From DASUBV01 sp035532295 (lineage in GTDB: Bacteria > Actinomycetota > Actinomycetes > Streptosporangiales > Streptosporangiaceae): 64,000 nucleotides of DNA. Shown piece by piece: positions 35,608 to 44,635 of the stretch. Each line of letters begins with the position of its first letter. The stretch's first letter is position 1. The translations under genes and the position numbers were made by a program. The notes under the pieces were generated by a model that worked only from the letters and a program-made list of their open reading frames with translations, had not been told where the DNA came from and did not search any database. The DNA is taken from NCBI GenBank assembly GCA_035532295.1, contig DATKRH010000017.1, positions 4,119 to 68,118 of the forward strand, in the 5' to 3' direction.

Positions 35608-37205
35608 GCCACCTAGAGCACGCCGCAGGACCTGGCGGGTTCCCGATCGAGGCGAAGCCGCCGCTGCGCCGGTTCCATCAGGCCCGCTGGGATGAGCCCC
35701 TCATCTTCGAGCTGACCCAGCCCGGCCAGCGGGGCATCCTCGTTCCGCCCGCCGAGCCGGCTGTCACCGAGGCCGTCGCCGGCGCGCCAGGCGAGCTGCC
35801 ACCGGGCATCCGCAGGGCCGCCCCGCCTGCCCTGCCCGAGATGTCGCAGCTCCACGTGCTGCGCCACTACCTGCGGCTGTCGCAGGAGAATCTCGGCTTC
35901 GACCTGAACGTCGACGTCGGGCAGGGCACCTGCACGATGAAGTACAGCCCGAAGGTCAACGACCGGCTGGCTGGCTCGCACAAGCTCGCCGACATGCACC
36001 CGCTGCAGCACCCCGACACCGCCCAGGGGGTACTGGAGATCTACTGGCGGATGGAGCAGATACTCAAGGCCATCTCTGGCATGGACCGGGTCACCCTGCA
36101 GCCGGGCGCCGGATCGGCGGCGATCTACGCGAACGTCTCCATGGTGCGCGCGTACCACGCGGCGCGCGGGCAGGGTGATACCAGGGACGAGATCATCACG
36201 ACCATCTTCTCGCATCCGTCGAACGCGGCCTGCGCCAAGACAGCGGGATACAAGGTCATAACCCTGTATCCGGACGCCGACGGCTACCCGGACCTCGACA
36301 GCCTGCGGGCGGCGGTCAGCGACCGGACAGCGGCACTGCTGATCACCAATCCCGAGGACACCGGCATCTTCAACGCCGCGATCGCCGAGTTCGTCGACGT
36401 GGTGCACCAGGCAGGCGGCCTCGCCGTGTACGACCAGGCGAACGCCAACGGGATACTCGGCATCACCAGGGCCAGGGAGGCGGGCTTCGACCTCTGCCAC
36501 TTCAACCTGCACAAGACGTTCTCCACGCCCCATGCGTGCGGCGGCCCGGCAGCCGGAGCGTCGTGCGTGACCGCGGAGATCGCGCCGTACCTGCCAGTGC
36601 CCACGGTCGAGCGCGATGGGGAGAGGTTCTTCCTCGACTACGACCGCGAGCAGTCGGTGGGCAAGATTCGCCCGTTCACGGGCGTCGGGCCGAACATACT
36701 CCGCGCCTACGCGTGGGTGATGAGCCTGGGCGCGGAAGGCCTGCGCCAGGTTGCTGAGACCGCGGTGCTCAACAACAACTACCTGCTGAGCAAGATCCTG
36801 GAGATCCCGGGCGCCAGCCTGCCGTACGCGAGCGGCCAGCGCAGGATCGAGCAGGCCCGCTACAGCTGGGAAGAGCTCGCCGCCGATACCGGGGTGCACT
36901 CGGAGGAGATCGGCATCCGGGCCGCGGACTTCGGGGTGCACTACTGGACGAGCCACCACCCCTACGTCGTCCCCGAGCCGTTCACGCTTGAGCCCTCGGA
37001 GTCTTACACCAAGTCGGACCTGGACGAGTACGCGGCGATCCTGAGCCAGGTCGCGCACGAGGCCAGGACCGATCCCGGCCTGGTACGGGGCGCCCCGTAC
37101 AACCTGCCTGTGCACCACACCGAGCACGAGGTGCTCGATGATCCCGCCCAGTGGGCCGTCACCTGGCGCGCGTATCAGCGGAAGCACGTCACCGGCACGC
37201 CATGA
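35604..37205 (+). CDS. glycine dehydrogenase P-protein subunit 2 paralogue
   Basis: 533 residues from ATG 35604 (ATGA overlap with subunit 1). The PLP-lysine motif HFNLHKTFSTPH is intact, as are GTCTMKYSPK and VTLQPGAGSAA. The family motif around AHGTNPASA reads SHPSNAACA here: the His that stacks on PLP and the Asn remain but Gly-Thr are lost. TNPNTLG becomes TNPEDTG. Such changes in both subunits suggest a paralogue with altered substrate or partner protein. Same operon as the COG3199 gene that follows (4-bp overlap). Confidence 0.83.
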   Translation: MSHLEHAAGPGGFPIEAKPPLRRFHQARWDEPLIFELTQPGQRGILVPPAEPAVTEAVAGAPGELPPGIRRAAPPALPEMSQLHVLRHYLRLSQENLGFDLNVDVGQGTCTMKYSPKVNDRLAGSHKLADMHPLQHPDTAQGVLEIYWRMEQILKAISGMDRVTLQPGAGSAAIYANVSMVRAYHAARGQGDTRDEIITTIFSHPSNAACAKTAGYKVITLYPDADGYPDLDSLRAAVSDRTAALLITNPEDTGIFNAAIAEFVDVVHQAGGLAVYDQANANGILGITRAREAGFDLCHFNLHKTFSTPHACGGPAAGASCVTAEIAPYLPVPTVERDGERFFLDYDREQSVGKIRPFTGVGPNILRAYAWVMSLGAEGLRQVAETAVLNNNYLLSKILEIPGASLPYASGQRRIEQARYSWEELAADTGVHSEEIGIRAADFGVHYWTSHHPYVVPEPFTLEPSESYTKSDLDEYAAILSQVAHEARTDPGLVRGAPYNLPVHHTEHEVLDDPAQWAVTWRAYQRKHVTGTP

Positions 37206-38332
37206 GCCCGGTCATCGGCCTGATCGTGAATCCCGTCGCGGGAATCGGCGGCCCGGCGGCGCTGAAGGGAAGCGACGGCGCAGACGTGCAGCGGCGGGCC
37301 ATCCGGACGGGCGCGGTCCCCCGGTCCGGCGAGCGGGCCGCGGTGACCGTGCGGCGGCTGCTCGCGAGGCTGCCGGACCTCGTCCTGCTCGCCGCCCCGG
37401 ACCGGATGGGCGAGCGGGCAGCCCTCGACTGCGGCGTTGCCGGCCCGCGCCTGCGCGTCGTCATCGAGACCGGGCAGGTCACCACGGGCGATGACACCAG
37501 CAGGGCCGCCGTAGCCATGCGGGCTGCGGGCGCGGAGCTGATCTTGTTCGCCGGCGGCGACGGCACTGCCCGCGACCTTGTCCGCGGGGTATCCGAGTCG
37601 GTCCCGGTGCTCGGCATCCCTGCGGGCGTCAAGATGCAGTCCGCGGTCTTCGCCACCTCGCCGGTCGCGGCCGCCGAGGTCGCCATTGCCTTCCTGGCGC
37701 GCGGCGGCACGATGGTGCGCCCCCGCGAGGTCGTGGACATCGATGAGGATTGCCTGCGGGCCGGGCGGCTGACCGCCCGGCTGCACGGCCATCTCGCCGT
37801 GCCCGTGGAGCGGCGGCGGGTCCAGGACCGCAAGACCGGAAGCAGCCAGGCGGCGGCCGGCACCGCGGCGGACGTTGCCGCCGCCTTCGCCGCCCAGATG
37901 GAGCCTGGCCGGCTCTACGTGCTAGGACCCGGCACCACGATGCGGGCAGTGGCGGATCATCTCGGTATCCCCAAGACGCTGCTCGGCGTCGACGTGGTGA
38001 CAACCGCGGGACTGGTGGCCGCCGACGTCACCGCACGCGACCTGGATGCCATGGTCAGCGCCGGCACCACGATTGCCGTCTCCCCGATCGGGGGCCAGGG
38101 CTTCATCTTCGGCCGGGGCAACCAGCAGATCAGCGCGACCGCGCTCGCCGCGGTGGGGCCCGGTGGCATCGCCGTCCTCTGCACGCACGAGAAACTGGCC
38201 GGCCTGCGCGGCGCTCCGCTGCTCGTCGATACCGGCGACCCGGCGGTGGACGCCAGCCTCGCCGGCCACGTGCGGGTCATCACCGGTCGCAACGAGCGCA
38301 CCATCTACCGGACAAGGGCCGCAGGAGGCTAG
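37202..38332 (+). CDS. ATP-NAD kinase-like protein (COG3199/AcoX type)
   Basis: 376 residues. N-terminal IGLIVNPVAGIGGPAALKG and the phosphate motif LFAGGDGTARDL (about residues 120-131) are those of the NAD kinase/diacylglycerol kinase fold; a C-terminal domain contains LGPGTTMRAVADHLG and GQGFIFGRGNQQIS, typical of the COG3199 family. AcoX-type members accompany 2-oxoacid or acetoin dehydrogenase operons but their reaction is not established. The ATG overlaps the P-protein subunit 2 stop, so the kinase fold is expected to act with that enzyme. Confidence 0.82.
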   Translation: MSPVIGLIVNPVAGIGGPAALKGSDGADVQRRAIRTGAVPRSGERAAVTVRRLLARLPDLVLLAAPDRMGERAALDCGVAGPRLRVVIETGQVTTGDDTSRAAVAMRAAGAELILFAGGDGTARDLVRGVSESVPVLGIPAGVKMQSAVFATSPVAAAEVAIAFLARGGTMVRPREVVDIDEDCLRAGRLTARLHGHLAVPVERRRVQDRKTGSSQAAAGTAADVAAAFAAQMEPGRLYVLGPGTTMRAVADHLGIPKTLLGVDVVTTAGLVAADVTARDLDAMVSAGTTIAVSPIGGQGFIFGRGNQQISATALAAVGPGGIAVLCTHEKLAGLRGAPLLVDTGDPAVDASLAGHVRVITGRNERTIYRTRAAGG

Positions 38333-38336
38333 CCGA

Positions 38337-39098
38337 ATGGCAGATCTGAAGAACAAGACGGCGGTCATCACCGGCGCGGGCTCCGGCATCGGCCGGGCCA
38401 TCGCCCAGTGCCTCGCCGGAGCGGGAGCCCGGGTGCTCGTGCTCGACATCGACGGGGAACGCGCCGCTGCCGTCGCCGGCGAGATAGTCGCGGCCGACGG
38501 CTCGGCGCTGGCGCTCGCCGCCGACGTGAGCCGCGCCGCAGACTGCCAGGCTGGCATCGAGACGGCGGTCAGGACCTGGGGCGGCGTCGATGTGCTGGTG
38601 AACAACGCGGGCATCATCCGGCGTGCCGACGCGGTGAGCACGACGGAGGAGGAGTGGGACCTGGTGATGGCGGTGAACGTGCGGTCGGTGTTCCTGATGT
38701 GCAAGTACGCCATCCCGGTCATGAGCGCGGGGACCGGCGGCGCGATCGTGAACACCGCATCCGGCTGGGGCCTCAAGGGCGGGCCGAACGCGATCTCCTA
38801 CTGCGCGTCGAAGGGGGCAGTGGTGAACATGACCAGGGCACTGGCGATCGACCACGGCCCGCAGGGCATCCGGGTCAACGCGGTCTGCCCTGGCGATACC
38901 GACACGCCCATGCTCCGCGAGGAGGCGCGCCAGCTCGGGATCGATGCCGGGCAGTTTCTCGCCGAGGCCGCCGACCGGCCGCTGGGCCGCATGGGCAGCC
39001 CGCGGGAGATCGCGCAGGCAGTGCTCTGGCTCGCATCCGATGCCAGCAGCTATGTCACGGGGACGGCGATCCCCGTCGACGGCGGCGGCATCGCCTGA
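38337..39098 (+). CDS. SDR-family NAD(P)-dependent oxidoreductase
   Basis: 253 residues from ATG 38337, 4 bp after the kinase-like gene. TGAGSGIGRAIAQ (cofactor binding), DVSRAAD, NNAGIIRRAD, catalytic SYCASKGAV (Tyr-x3-Lys) and a C-terminal SYVTGTAIPVDGGG. Classical SDR of unknown substrate. A second SDR (33301-34056) belongs to the same cluster but is only distantly similar, so two different alcohol or carbonyl steps are likely. Confidence 0.88.
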   Translation: MADLKNKTAVITGAGSGIGRAIAQCLAGAGARVLVLDIDGERAAAVAGEIVAADGSALALAADVSRAADCQAGIETAVRTWGGVDVLVNNAGIIRRADAVSTTEEEWDLVMAVNVRSVFLMCKYAIPVMSAGTGGAIVNTASGWGLKGGPNAISYCASKGAVVNMTRALAIDHGPQGIRVNAVCPGDTDTPMLREEARQLGIDAGQFLAEAADRPLGRMGSPREIAQAVLWLASDASSYVTGTAIPVDGGGIA

Positions 39099-39133
39099 CG
39101 GAGTGCCCGCGCCAGCGCTCCGCCCCGGCGGGA

Positions 39134-40447
39134 TCACCAGCCGCTGTAGGCGGCGACCGCGTCCTTGTCCACCTGCCCGGCCTCGGCGTCACCGATCGCC
39201 CGGTCCACGATCTCGATGGCCTGCTGAACCTGCTGCGCCGAGATGATCAGCGGCGGCGTGATTTCCAGGACGTCGGCACGGGGTCCCACGTAGAACAAGA
39301 CAACCCCGAGTTCCCACGCCCGGTAGGCGACCTGTGCCGCCAGCGTCGGCTGGGACGAGCCATCGGCGCTCGCGTCGCCGCGCAACTCGAGCCCGATCAC
39401 CAGGCCTCGTCCCCTGACCTCGCTGACGCACCGGTGCCTGCCCTGCAATTCGCGCAGGCCCCGCAGGAACACCTCACCCGTCGCAGCCGCCCGGGCCGGC
39501 AGATCCTCCGCCAGGATGGTGCGCAGGACGGCGCGGCCGGCCGCCGCGCACACCGGGTTGCCCGCGGTGGTCAGCATGGTAAAGGCCTCGGCCACGTTCA
39601 TGACCTCCGCAGGCCCGACGGCCGCGCTGAGCGGCAGGCCTCCGCCTAGCGACTTCCCGAAGGTGACCACGTCGGGCTCGACGCCGTCCGCCGCGAACGC
39701 GTGCAGCATCCCGGTCCTGCCCAGCCCGACCTTCACCTCATCGCACAGCAGGAGCGTCCCGTGCCTGCCGCACCGGTCCCTGAGCTCGCGCAGGAACCCG
39801 GCCGGCGGGATGACTATGCCGCCGTCGGACATCACCGGCTCGACCAGCAGGGCCGCCGCCCCGCCGGGCGCGCCGAGCACGGCATCCAGTCTGGCAAGGA
39901 TCGCGGGCAGGTCGGTCCCCGGCGCCGCGCCGGGGTAATCCAGCAGGGTCAGATCCGGATCGGCAGGCTCGCCAGCGTCGACCATCAGCCCGGAGAACTG
40001 CGCCGAGCCTGCCAGGCCGCCGTGATAAGAGCCGTGGAAGGCGACCAGGCGACGTCTGCCGGTAGCCCGCCGGATCGCGCGGACCACCGCCTCGTTCGCG
40101 TCCGAGCCGCTGTGACCCAGGTAGACGCGACGGTCCGCGGCACCGGGCAGCGTGGCGACGAGCTCTTCGGCCAAGCCGACAGACTCGGGGTTGCAGACAG
40201 ACCCGGCTCCCGCCCCTGCCATGTCGCCGGCGGCGCGGGCGACGGCGGCGACCACGGCAGGATGGGCATAGCCCAGCCCCGCCGCGCTCCAGGTGGCGGA
40301 CAGGTCCAGGAGCCTGCGCCCGCCCGCCTCGTGCAGCCAGCACCCGTCGCCGCCGGTCACCGCGAGCGGGAAGAACCGCAGCCGCTGGACGGCGGCCAGG
40401 GCCGCGGCCTCCCTCTCGTACAGGCGGCTCCCGCACTGGTCGGTCAA
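39134..40447 (-). CDS. class III (omega/4-aminobutyrate-type) aminotransferase
   Basis: 437 residues. PLP fold type I: HSGSDANEAVVRAIR, FHGSYHGG, LLCDEVKVGLGRTG (cofactor-binding Asp), PLP-lysine in TFGKSLGGGLPLSA, and EITPPLIIS near the end. Class III enzymes transfer terminal amino groups or act on beta-amino and D-amino acids. Convergent with the upstream SDR and followed (in transcription preceded) by an APC permease with 2 bp between the genes, so import and transamination are co-expressed. Confidence 0.9.
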   Translation of the reverse strand: MTDQCGSRLYEREAAALAAVQRLRFFPLAVTGGDGCWLHEAGGRRLLDLSATWSAAGLGYAHPAVVAAVARAAGDMAGAGAGSVCNPESVGLAEELVATLPGAADRRVYLGHSGSDANEAVVRAIRRATGRRRLVAFHGSYHGGLAGSAQFSGLMVDAGEPADPDLTLLDYPGAAPGTDLPAILARLDAVLGAPGGAAALLVEPVMSDGGIVIPPAGFLRELRDRCGRHGTLLLCDEVKVGLGRTGMLHAFAADGVEPDVVTFGKSLGGGLPLSAAVGPAEVMNVAEAFTMLTTAGNPVCAAAGRAVLRTILAEDLPARAAATGEVFLRGLRELQGRHRCVSEVRGRGLVIGLELRGDASADGSSQPTLAAQVAYRAWELGVVLFYVGPRADVLEITPPLIISAQQVQQAIEIVDRAIGDAEAGQVDKDAVAAYSGW

Positions 40448-40449
40448 GG

Positions 40450-41907
40450 TCAGACGGCCTTGCCGGCCGACTGCCCCGCCTCGGCGGGATCCGGATCATC
40501 GATCTCGGCGGTGAGCTGCTCGCCGATCCGGCGGGCGAGCGACGGGCGGATCACCACGGCGGCCAGGCCGAGCACGCACCACGCGGCCACCAGGTAGGGG
40601 AAGACCGTGTAAGGAGGGCTGACGCCGGCGAGCTGCTCATAGAAGACGTAGGCCAGGTAGGCGACTCCGACCAGGGGGATCAGCAGCTCGATCCTGGGGA
40701 TGTCGGCCCTGCGCGTGATGATGAACCGGATGGTGCCGAGGGCAACGGCAGCATAGACGACGATGATCCCCAGGACACCGATGGTGGCGTAGTAGAAGTA
40801 GACGTTGACCTCCGTCGTCCCGTAGAGCGACATCACCAGGTCCGCAACCAGCGACACGGCGAAGACCGCGATCAGGGCGGCGACGGGCGCGCCGTGCCGC
40901 TCAGATTTCTTGCTGAGGATGGCAGGACCGAATCCGTCCCGTGACAAGGCGAAGACCATCCGCCCCGCACCGGCGCCGCTGCTCATGGCGCTGGCGAAGG
41001 CGCTGCCTGCGGCAGCGAGAGACAGCACGGTCGCCAGCCCGCCGCCGATGTACGCCTTCGCGAGATCGCTCACGGCGTTGCTGGATCCCGAGAATGCGGC
41101 CACCCCCGCCGCATTAGTGCCGAAGCCGATGGTCTCCGCGAACATGGTGACGATGTAGAAGACGGCGCTGATAGCCAGGGCGCCGATGATGGAGCGCGGG
41201 ATGTTACGGCGGGGGTTCGTCGTCTCCTCGCCCAGCGATGCCGATGCCTCGAAGCCCGCCCACGACAAGAACGCGAACACCGTCGCCGAGATCAGGGTCC
41301 CGAATTTGATGCCGCCGGGGGTGAAGGTAGCGCCGACCGCGAACGTCTGCCCGTGCGGGGCGTGACCGCTGAGGATCCTGGCGAAGATGACGACAACGAG
41401 AACGGCGATCAGCAGGATGCCGAAGCCCTCGAACGTGAGCAGGCTGCGGGCGGCGATCCGCACCGGCCGGGTGTTGAGGTACAGCATCAGCAAGCCGGCG
41501 GCGAGGGCGATCGCGAACCAGGGGATGTGCGCGTGGATTCCCACATCGGCCAGGAAGCCCGAGAAGAACAGGGCGGTGGCGGCAAGGCTGCAGATCGTGA
41601 AGGACACGTAGACGCCCAGCAGGGTGAAACCAGAGAAGAAACCAGCGCGGGGCCCCAGGGTCTTCCCCGCCAGCGCGTAGACCGACCCAGCGTGATTGAA
41701 GTAACGGGTCAGCCGGACGAATCCGTAGGCGACCAGAATCACTCCGAGGAAGCCGATCACGAAGACGAGCGGGACCTTTGCACCGACCCGGCTTGACGGC
41801 AGCGGGCCGTTGAGTGCCATGGCCAGGGTGGGAGCCATCAGCCCGATGGACAGTGCCAGCGCTTCCCATGGCTTGAGCTGGCGGCGGAGTCTGGTTCTCT
41901 CGGCCAT
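40450..41907 (-). CDS. APC-family amino acid/amine permease
   Basis: 485 residues with 12 hydrophobic segments. It opens with LKPWEALALSIGLMAPTLAMALNGP (first helix with the APC Gly-rich break) and has TVFAFLSWAGFEASASLGEETTNPRRNIPRSI, the conserved helix 6-loop motif. A short charged C-terminal tail follows. Imports an amino acid or amine by cation coupling; the substrate probably feeds the neighbouring catabolic enzymes. It is the first gene of the permease-aminotransferase operon. Confidence 0.9.
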   Translation of the reverse strand: MAERTRLRRQLKPWEALALSIGLMAPTLAMALNGPLPSSRVGAKVPLVFVIGFLGVILVAYGFVRLTRYFNHAGSVYALAGKTLGPRAGFFSGFTLLGVYVSFTICSLAATALFFSGFLADVGIHAHIPWFAIALAAGLLMLYLNTRPVRIAARSLLTFEGFGILLIAVLVVVIFARILSGHAPHGQTFAVGATFTPGGIKFGTLISATVFAFLSWAGFEASASLGEETTNPRRNIPRSIIGALAISAVFYIVTMFAETIGFGTNAAGVAAFSGSSNAVSDLAKAYIGGGLATVLSLAAAGSAFASAMSSGAGAGRMVFALSRDGFGPAILSKKSERHGAPVAALIAVFAVSLVADLVMSLYGTTEVNVYFYYATIGVLGIIVVYAAVALGTIRFIITRRADIPRIELLIPLVGVAYLAYVFYEQLAGVSPPYTVFPYLVAAWCVLGLAAVVIRPSLARRIGEQLTAEIDDPDPAEAGQSAGKAV

Positions 41908-41971
41908 TGGCGTCGACCTGCCTTCTTCATGACCGCTGACGGCGGGGCTAGGCGGTACCTTGGCTGGGATG

Positions 41972-41999
41972 GTAACACTTGTTAGAGCCTGGCTGTCAA
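41972..41999 (-). promoter_or_regulatory. putative promoter of the permease-aminotransferase operon
   Basis: TTGACA (41999-41994) and TGTTAC (41977-41972) on the minus strand, 16 nt apart, about 65 bp before the permease start. The -35 hexamer is the consensus; the -10 is only partial. Confidence 0.4.
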
Positions 42000-42111
42000 T
42001 GATCTGCGATGTATCGTACGTTAGTTACTGGCCCGGCCCGGCGCCCGGCACGAGCCGCCCGGTTGAGGCTGACCGACGTCGAGCGGCCGCCTTCGCCGGG
42101 TCCGACCGACC

Positions 42112-42139
42112 GGCGGGCCGCCCCGAGGGACGGCCCGCC
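42112..42139. terminator. hairpin terminator between MMPL and permease genes
   Basis: Perfect 9-bp arms GGCGGGCCG (42112-42120) and CGGCCCGCC (42131-42139) with a 10-nt loop. It is 40 bp past the MMPL stop on the minus strand. There is no U-run on that strand, as is common in actinomycetes; TTCTT follows on the plus strand. Confidence 0.5.
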
Positions 42140-42179
42140 TTCTTGGGTCACACTGGGCGCCGCGGCGCCCCCGACTGGC

Positions 42180-44426
42180 TCACCGGATAGCGCTCAGGAC
42201 ATCAGCCGACCCCACCACGGCGTCGGAGTCGGCCGCCGCGGCCCGCGCCACCGCCGGGCAGGCCGGGTGCGAGGGGCAGGCCGGCCGGGCGAGCGGGGTC
42301 ACCCGCAGCAGCCGGGCCAGCGGCGCCGGCAGCCACCAGTTGGCCCGTCCGAACAGGGCCACCATCGCCGGCACCAGCAGGCAGCGGATGAGCACGGCGT
42401 CAATGAGGATCCCGGCGCCCAGACCGGTGGCCAGGATCTTCAGGTCGGTTACCGGTCCGGTGGACATCGACAGGAAGCTAAGCATCAGGATGGCGGCGGC
42501 ACTGGTGACCAGGCGCCCGGTCCGGCCCAGGCCCTCGGTCACCGCGAGACGGCCGTCACCAGTGGTGTCGTAGACCTCGCGGATGCGAGTCAGGATGAAC
42601 ACCTCGTAGTCCATGGACAGCCCGAACAGGAAGGCGAAGACCATCAGGGGCACCCACATAGTGATCGCGCCGGTGGCCGGGAGACCCCAGATCGCCCGGG
42701 AGCCGTGCCCGTCCTGCCAGACCCAGGTGAGCACCCCGTACGCGGCGGTCAGCGAGATGAGGTTGAACACGACGGCCTTGGCCGCCAGGACTACCGAGCG
42801 GAACGCCCGGGTCAGCAGCAGGAAGGTGGCGACGCTGATGATCGCGAGCATCAGCGGGAAATGCCCGTACACGGCGTGGTCGAAGTCGATCAGCGACGCG
42901 CCGTCACCGCCCACGCCCACCACGTGCGGGCTGGCCAGCAGGGCGTTCTCGAGCCGGGCGATGGTGGCCTGGCCAGACGGAACGTTACTTTCGGCGGTCG
43001 GGATGACGGTCACGATGGCCGCGGCGCCCTGCCGGAAGCCGCCGGCGGCGGGGGCCACGGCCGCGTACACGCCCGGCACCCGCGCGGCCCGGGCGGCCAC
43101 GCTGCCAGGGACGGCCACGCCACCAGGGCCCGTTACGCTGCCCGGGCCGGCGGAGGTCAGTACCTCCGCGGGGGTCAGCACGCCGGAGGGGATGCCGCCA
43201 TCGGTGAGGGTGACCAGGGCGTCGTGGGCCGGCCCGGAAGTAGCCTGCGCGGCGCTGCCCGGCTCGCCAAGGTGCAGCGACAGGGCGGGCAGCATGAGCG
43301 CGGCCAGGATGCCGAGGCCGGCGAGCGCAGCCAGCCAGCGGCGCCGGTAGACAACACGCGCCCAGGCGGAGAACACCCGGCTAGCCGACCGCTCGGTGCG
43401 CAGCCGCGGCCAGTCGAGCCGGGGGCCGACGGTGGCCAGGATGACGGGCAGCAGGGTGACCGCGACGGCCACGGAGACGAGCGGGACGAGGACGCCGCCG
43501 TATCCGACGCTGCGCAGCATGGGAACCGGCAGCACGATCATCGACAGCAGGCCGATAGCGACGGTGAGCCCGGAGAAGACGACCGCTCGGCCGGCGTGAT
43601 TCATCGCTTCCATCACGGCAGCGGAGTTGTCGCGGCCCGCGGCGCGCTCCTCGCGCCAGCGACTCACGACGAGCAGGGAGTAGTCGATGGCCACACCCAG
43701 GCCGATGAGCGCGATGAGGAACTCGACGATCTGGCTGACGCTAGTGAACTCGGTCAGGCCGCCGACGATCAGGAAGGTGGAAAGCACGGACACGCCGCCG
43801 ATCAGCAGCGGCAGGAGCGCCAGGAAGCTGGCGAAGACGATGGCCAGGATGGCCAGGGCGCCGACGGCGCCGATCATGCCCTCGGCCATGACCCCGGTCC
43901 CGTGACTGGCGGCGGGCCGGCCGTTGGCCAGCAACTGCGATCCGGTGACGCCTACCTGCCACCCCGGCGGCGCCGCGGCGCGCAGGGCGCGGGTGATCTG
44001 CGGTGCGATGCCCGGGCCGCCGAAGCCGCCCGCCGGCGGGGTGTAGAGCAGGGCGAAGGTGGAACGCCCGTCGCGGGTGACGAACGCACGGTCATGGGTC
44101 GTGGCGTAGTCGGCCAGCCGGGCGTTCGGGATGTCTCGCGCCGCCGCGGCGAAAACGCGCCCGGTGGCGGCCGCCACGGCCGGATCGGTGACCCGCTGCC
44201 CGGCCGGCACGCTGAGGACCGGCACGTACGGGGTCTGCGAACCGCCATTGCCATACAGCCGGGCGATCTGGCTATCGACCCGGAAGGCCTGCCCCGGCAT
44301 GGCGAAGCTGTTGGTCATCCGGTGCGTGGTGCCGCCGATGGTCGCCACTCCGGCGATGGTCATGGCGAGCCAGAACAAGGCGACCAGCGCCTTATGGCGG
44401 AGCACGAAACGAGTCAGGGCGGGCAT
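42180..44426 (-). CDS. MMPL-family transporter
   Basis: 748 residues from ATG 44426, which has CGGAGG upstream; the open frame extends to 44537 without support. RND/MMPL architecture: helix 1 (ALVALFWLAMTIAGVATIGG), a periplasmic loop, five or so helices including GLGVAIDYSLLVVSRWREE (the paired Asp-Tyr proton motif), a second loop, and the repeat with FGLSMDYEVFILTRIRE. Probably exports lipids or drugs by proton motive force. Divergent from a two-component system that likely controls it. Confidence 0.93.
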   Translation of the reverse strand: MPALTRFVLRHKALVALFWLAMTIAGVATIGGTTHRMTNSFAMPGQAFRVDSQIARLYGNGGSQTPYVPVLSVPAGQRVTDPAVAAATGRVFAAAARDIPNARLADYATTHDRAFVTRDGRSTFALLYTPPAGGFGGPGIAPQITRALRAAAPPGWQVGVTGSQLLANGRPAASHGTGVMAEGMIGAVGALAILAIVFASFLALLPLLIGGVSVLSTFLIVGGLTEFTSVSQIVEFLIALIGLGVAIDYSLLVVSRWREERAAGRDNSAAVMEAMNHAGRAVVFSGLTVAIGLLSMIVLPVPMLRSVGYGGVLVPLVSVAVAVTLLPVILATVGPRLDWPRLRTERSASRVFSAWARVVYRRRWLAALAGLGILAALMLPALSLHLGEPGSAAQATSGPAHDALVTLTDGGIPSGVLTPAEVLTSAGPGSVTGPGGVAVPGSVAARAARVPGVYAAVAPAAGGFRQGAAAIVTVIPTAESNVPSGQATIARLENALLASPHVVGVGGDGASLIDFDHAVYGHFPLMLAIISVATFLLLTRAFRSVVLAAKAVVFNLISLTAAYGVLTWVWQDGHGSRAIWGLPATGAITMWVPLMVFAFLFGLSMDYEVFILTRIREVYDTTGDGRLAVTEGLGRTGRLVTSAAAILMLSFLSMSTGPVTDLKILATGLGAGILIDAVLIRCLLVPAMVALFGRANWWLPAPLARLLRVTPLARPACPSHPACPAVARAAAADSDAVVGSADVLSAIR

Positions 44427-44560
44427 CGCAGCCTCCGAGGGCTCTGGGTGCCGGCGGCCGTTCCACCAGCTACCGGAAGCGTGCGCTCTGGCGGCGTGCC
44501 CAGTCGTCGTGCTGCGGGCGACAGTTGCGGCTACCACGCCGGGCGCAGCAGCCCATGCGG

Positions 44561-44576
44561 TACTCCCAGGGGAGTA
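44561..44576. promoter_or_regulatory. palindromic operator between MMPL and histidine kinase genes
   Basis: TACTCCCAGGGGAGTA: perfect 7-bp arms around AG. It lies 47 bp before the -10 box of the kinase gene and 134 bp before the MMPL start, a reasonable position for binding of the encoded LuxR-type regulator. Confidence 0.55.
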
Positions 44577-44622
44577 GCCAGACTGCCAACCTGAGGACGA
44601 CGACCATAGCCCCCGCAGTGTC

Positions 44623-44628
44623 TACTGT
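44623..44628 (+). promoter_or_regulatory. putative -10 box of the histidine kinase gene
   Basis: TACTGT followed by 7 nt and the ATG at 44636, with no Shine-Dalgarno; a leaderless start is likely. Confidence 0.4.
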
Positions 44629-44635
44629 GTGGGCT

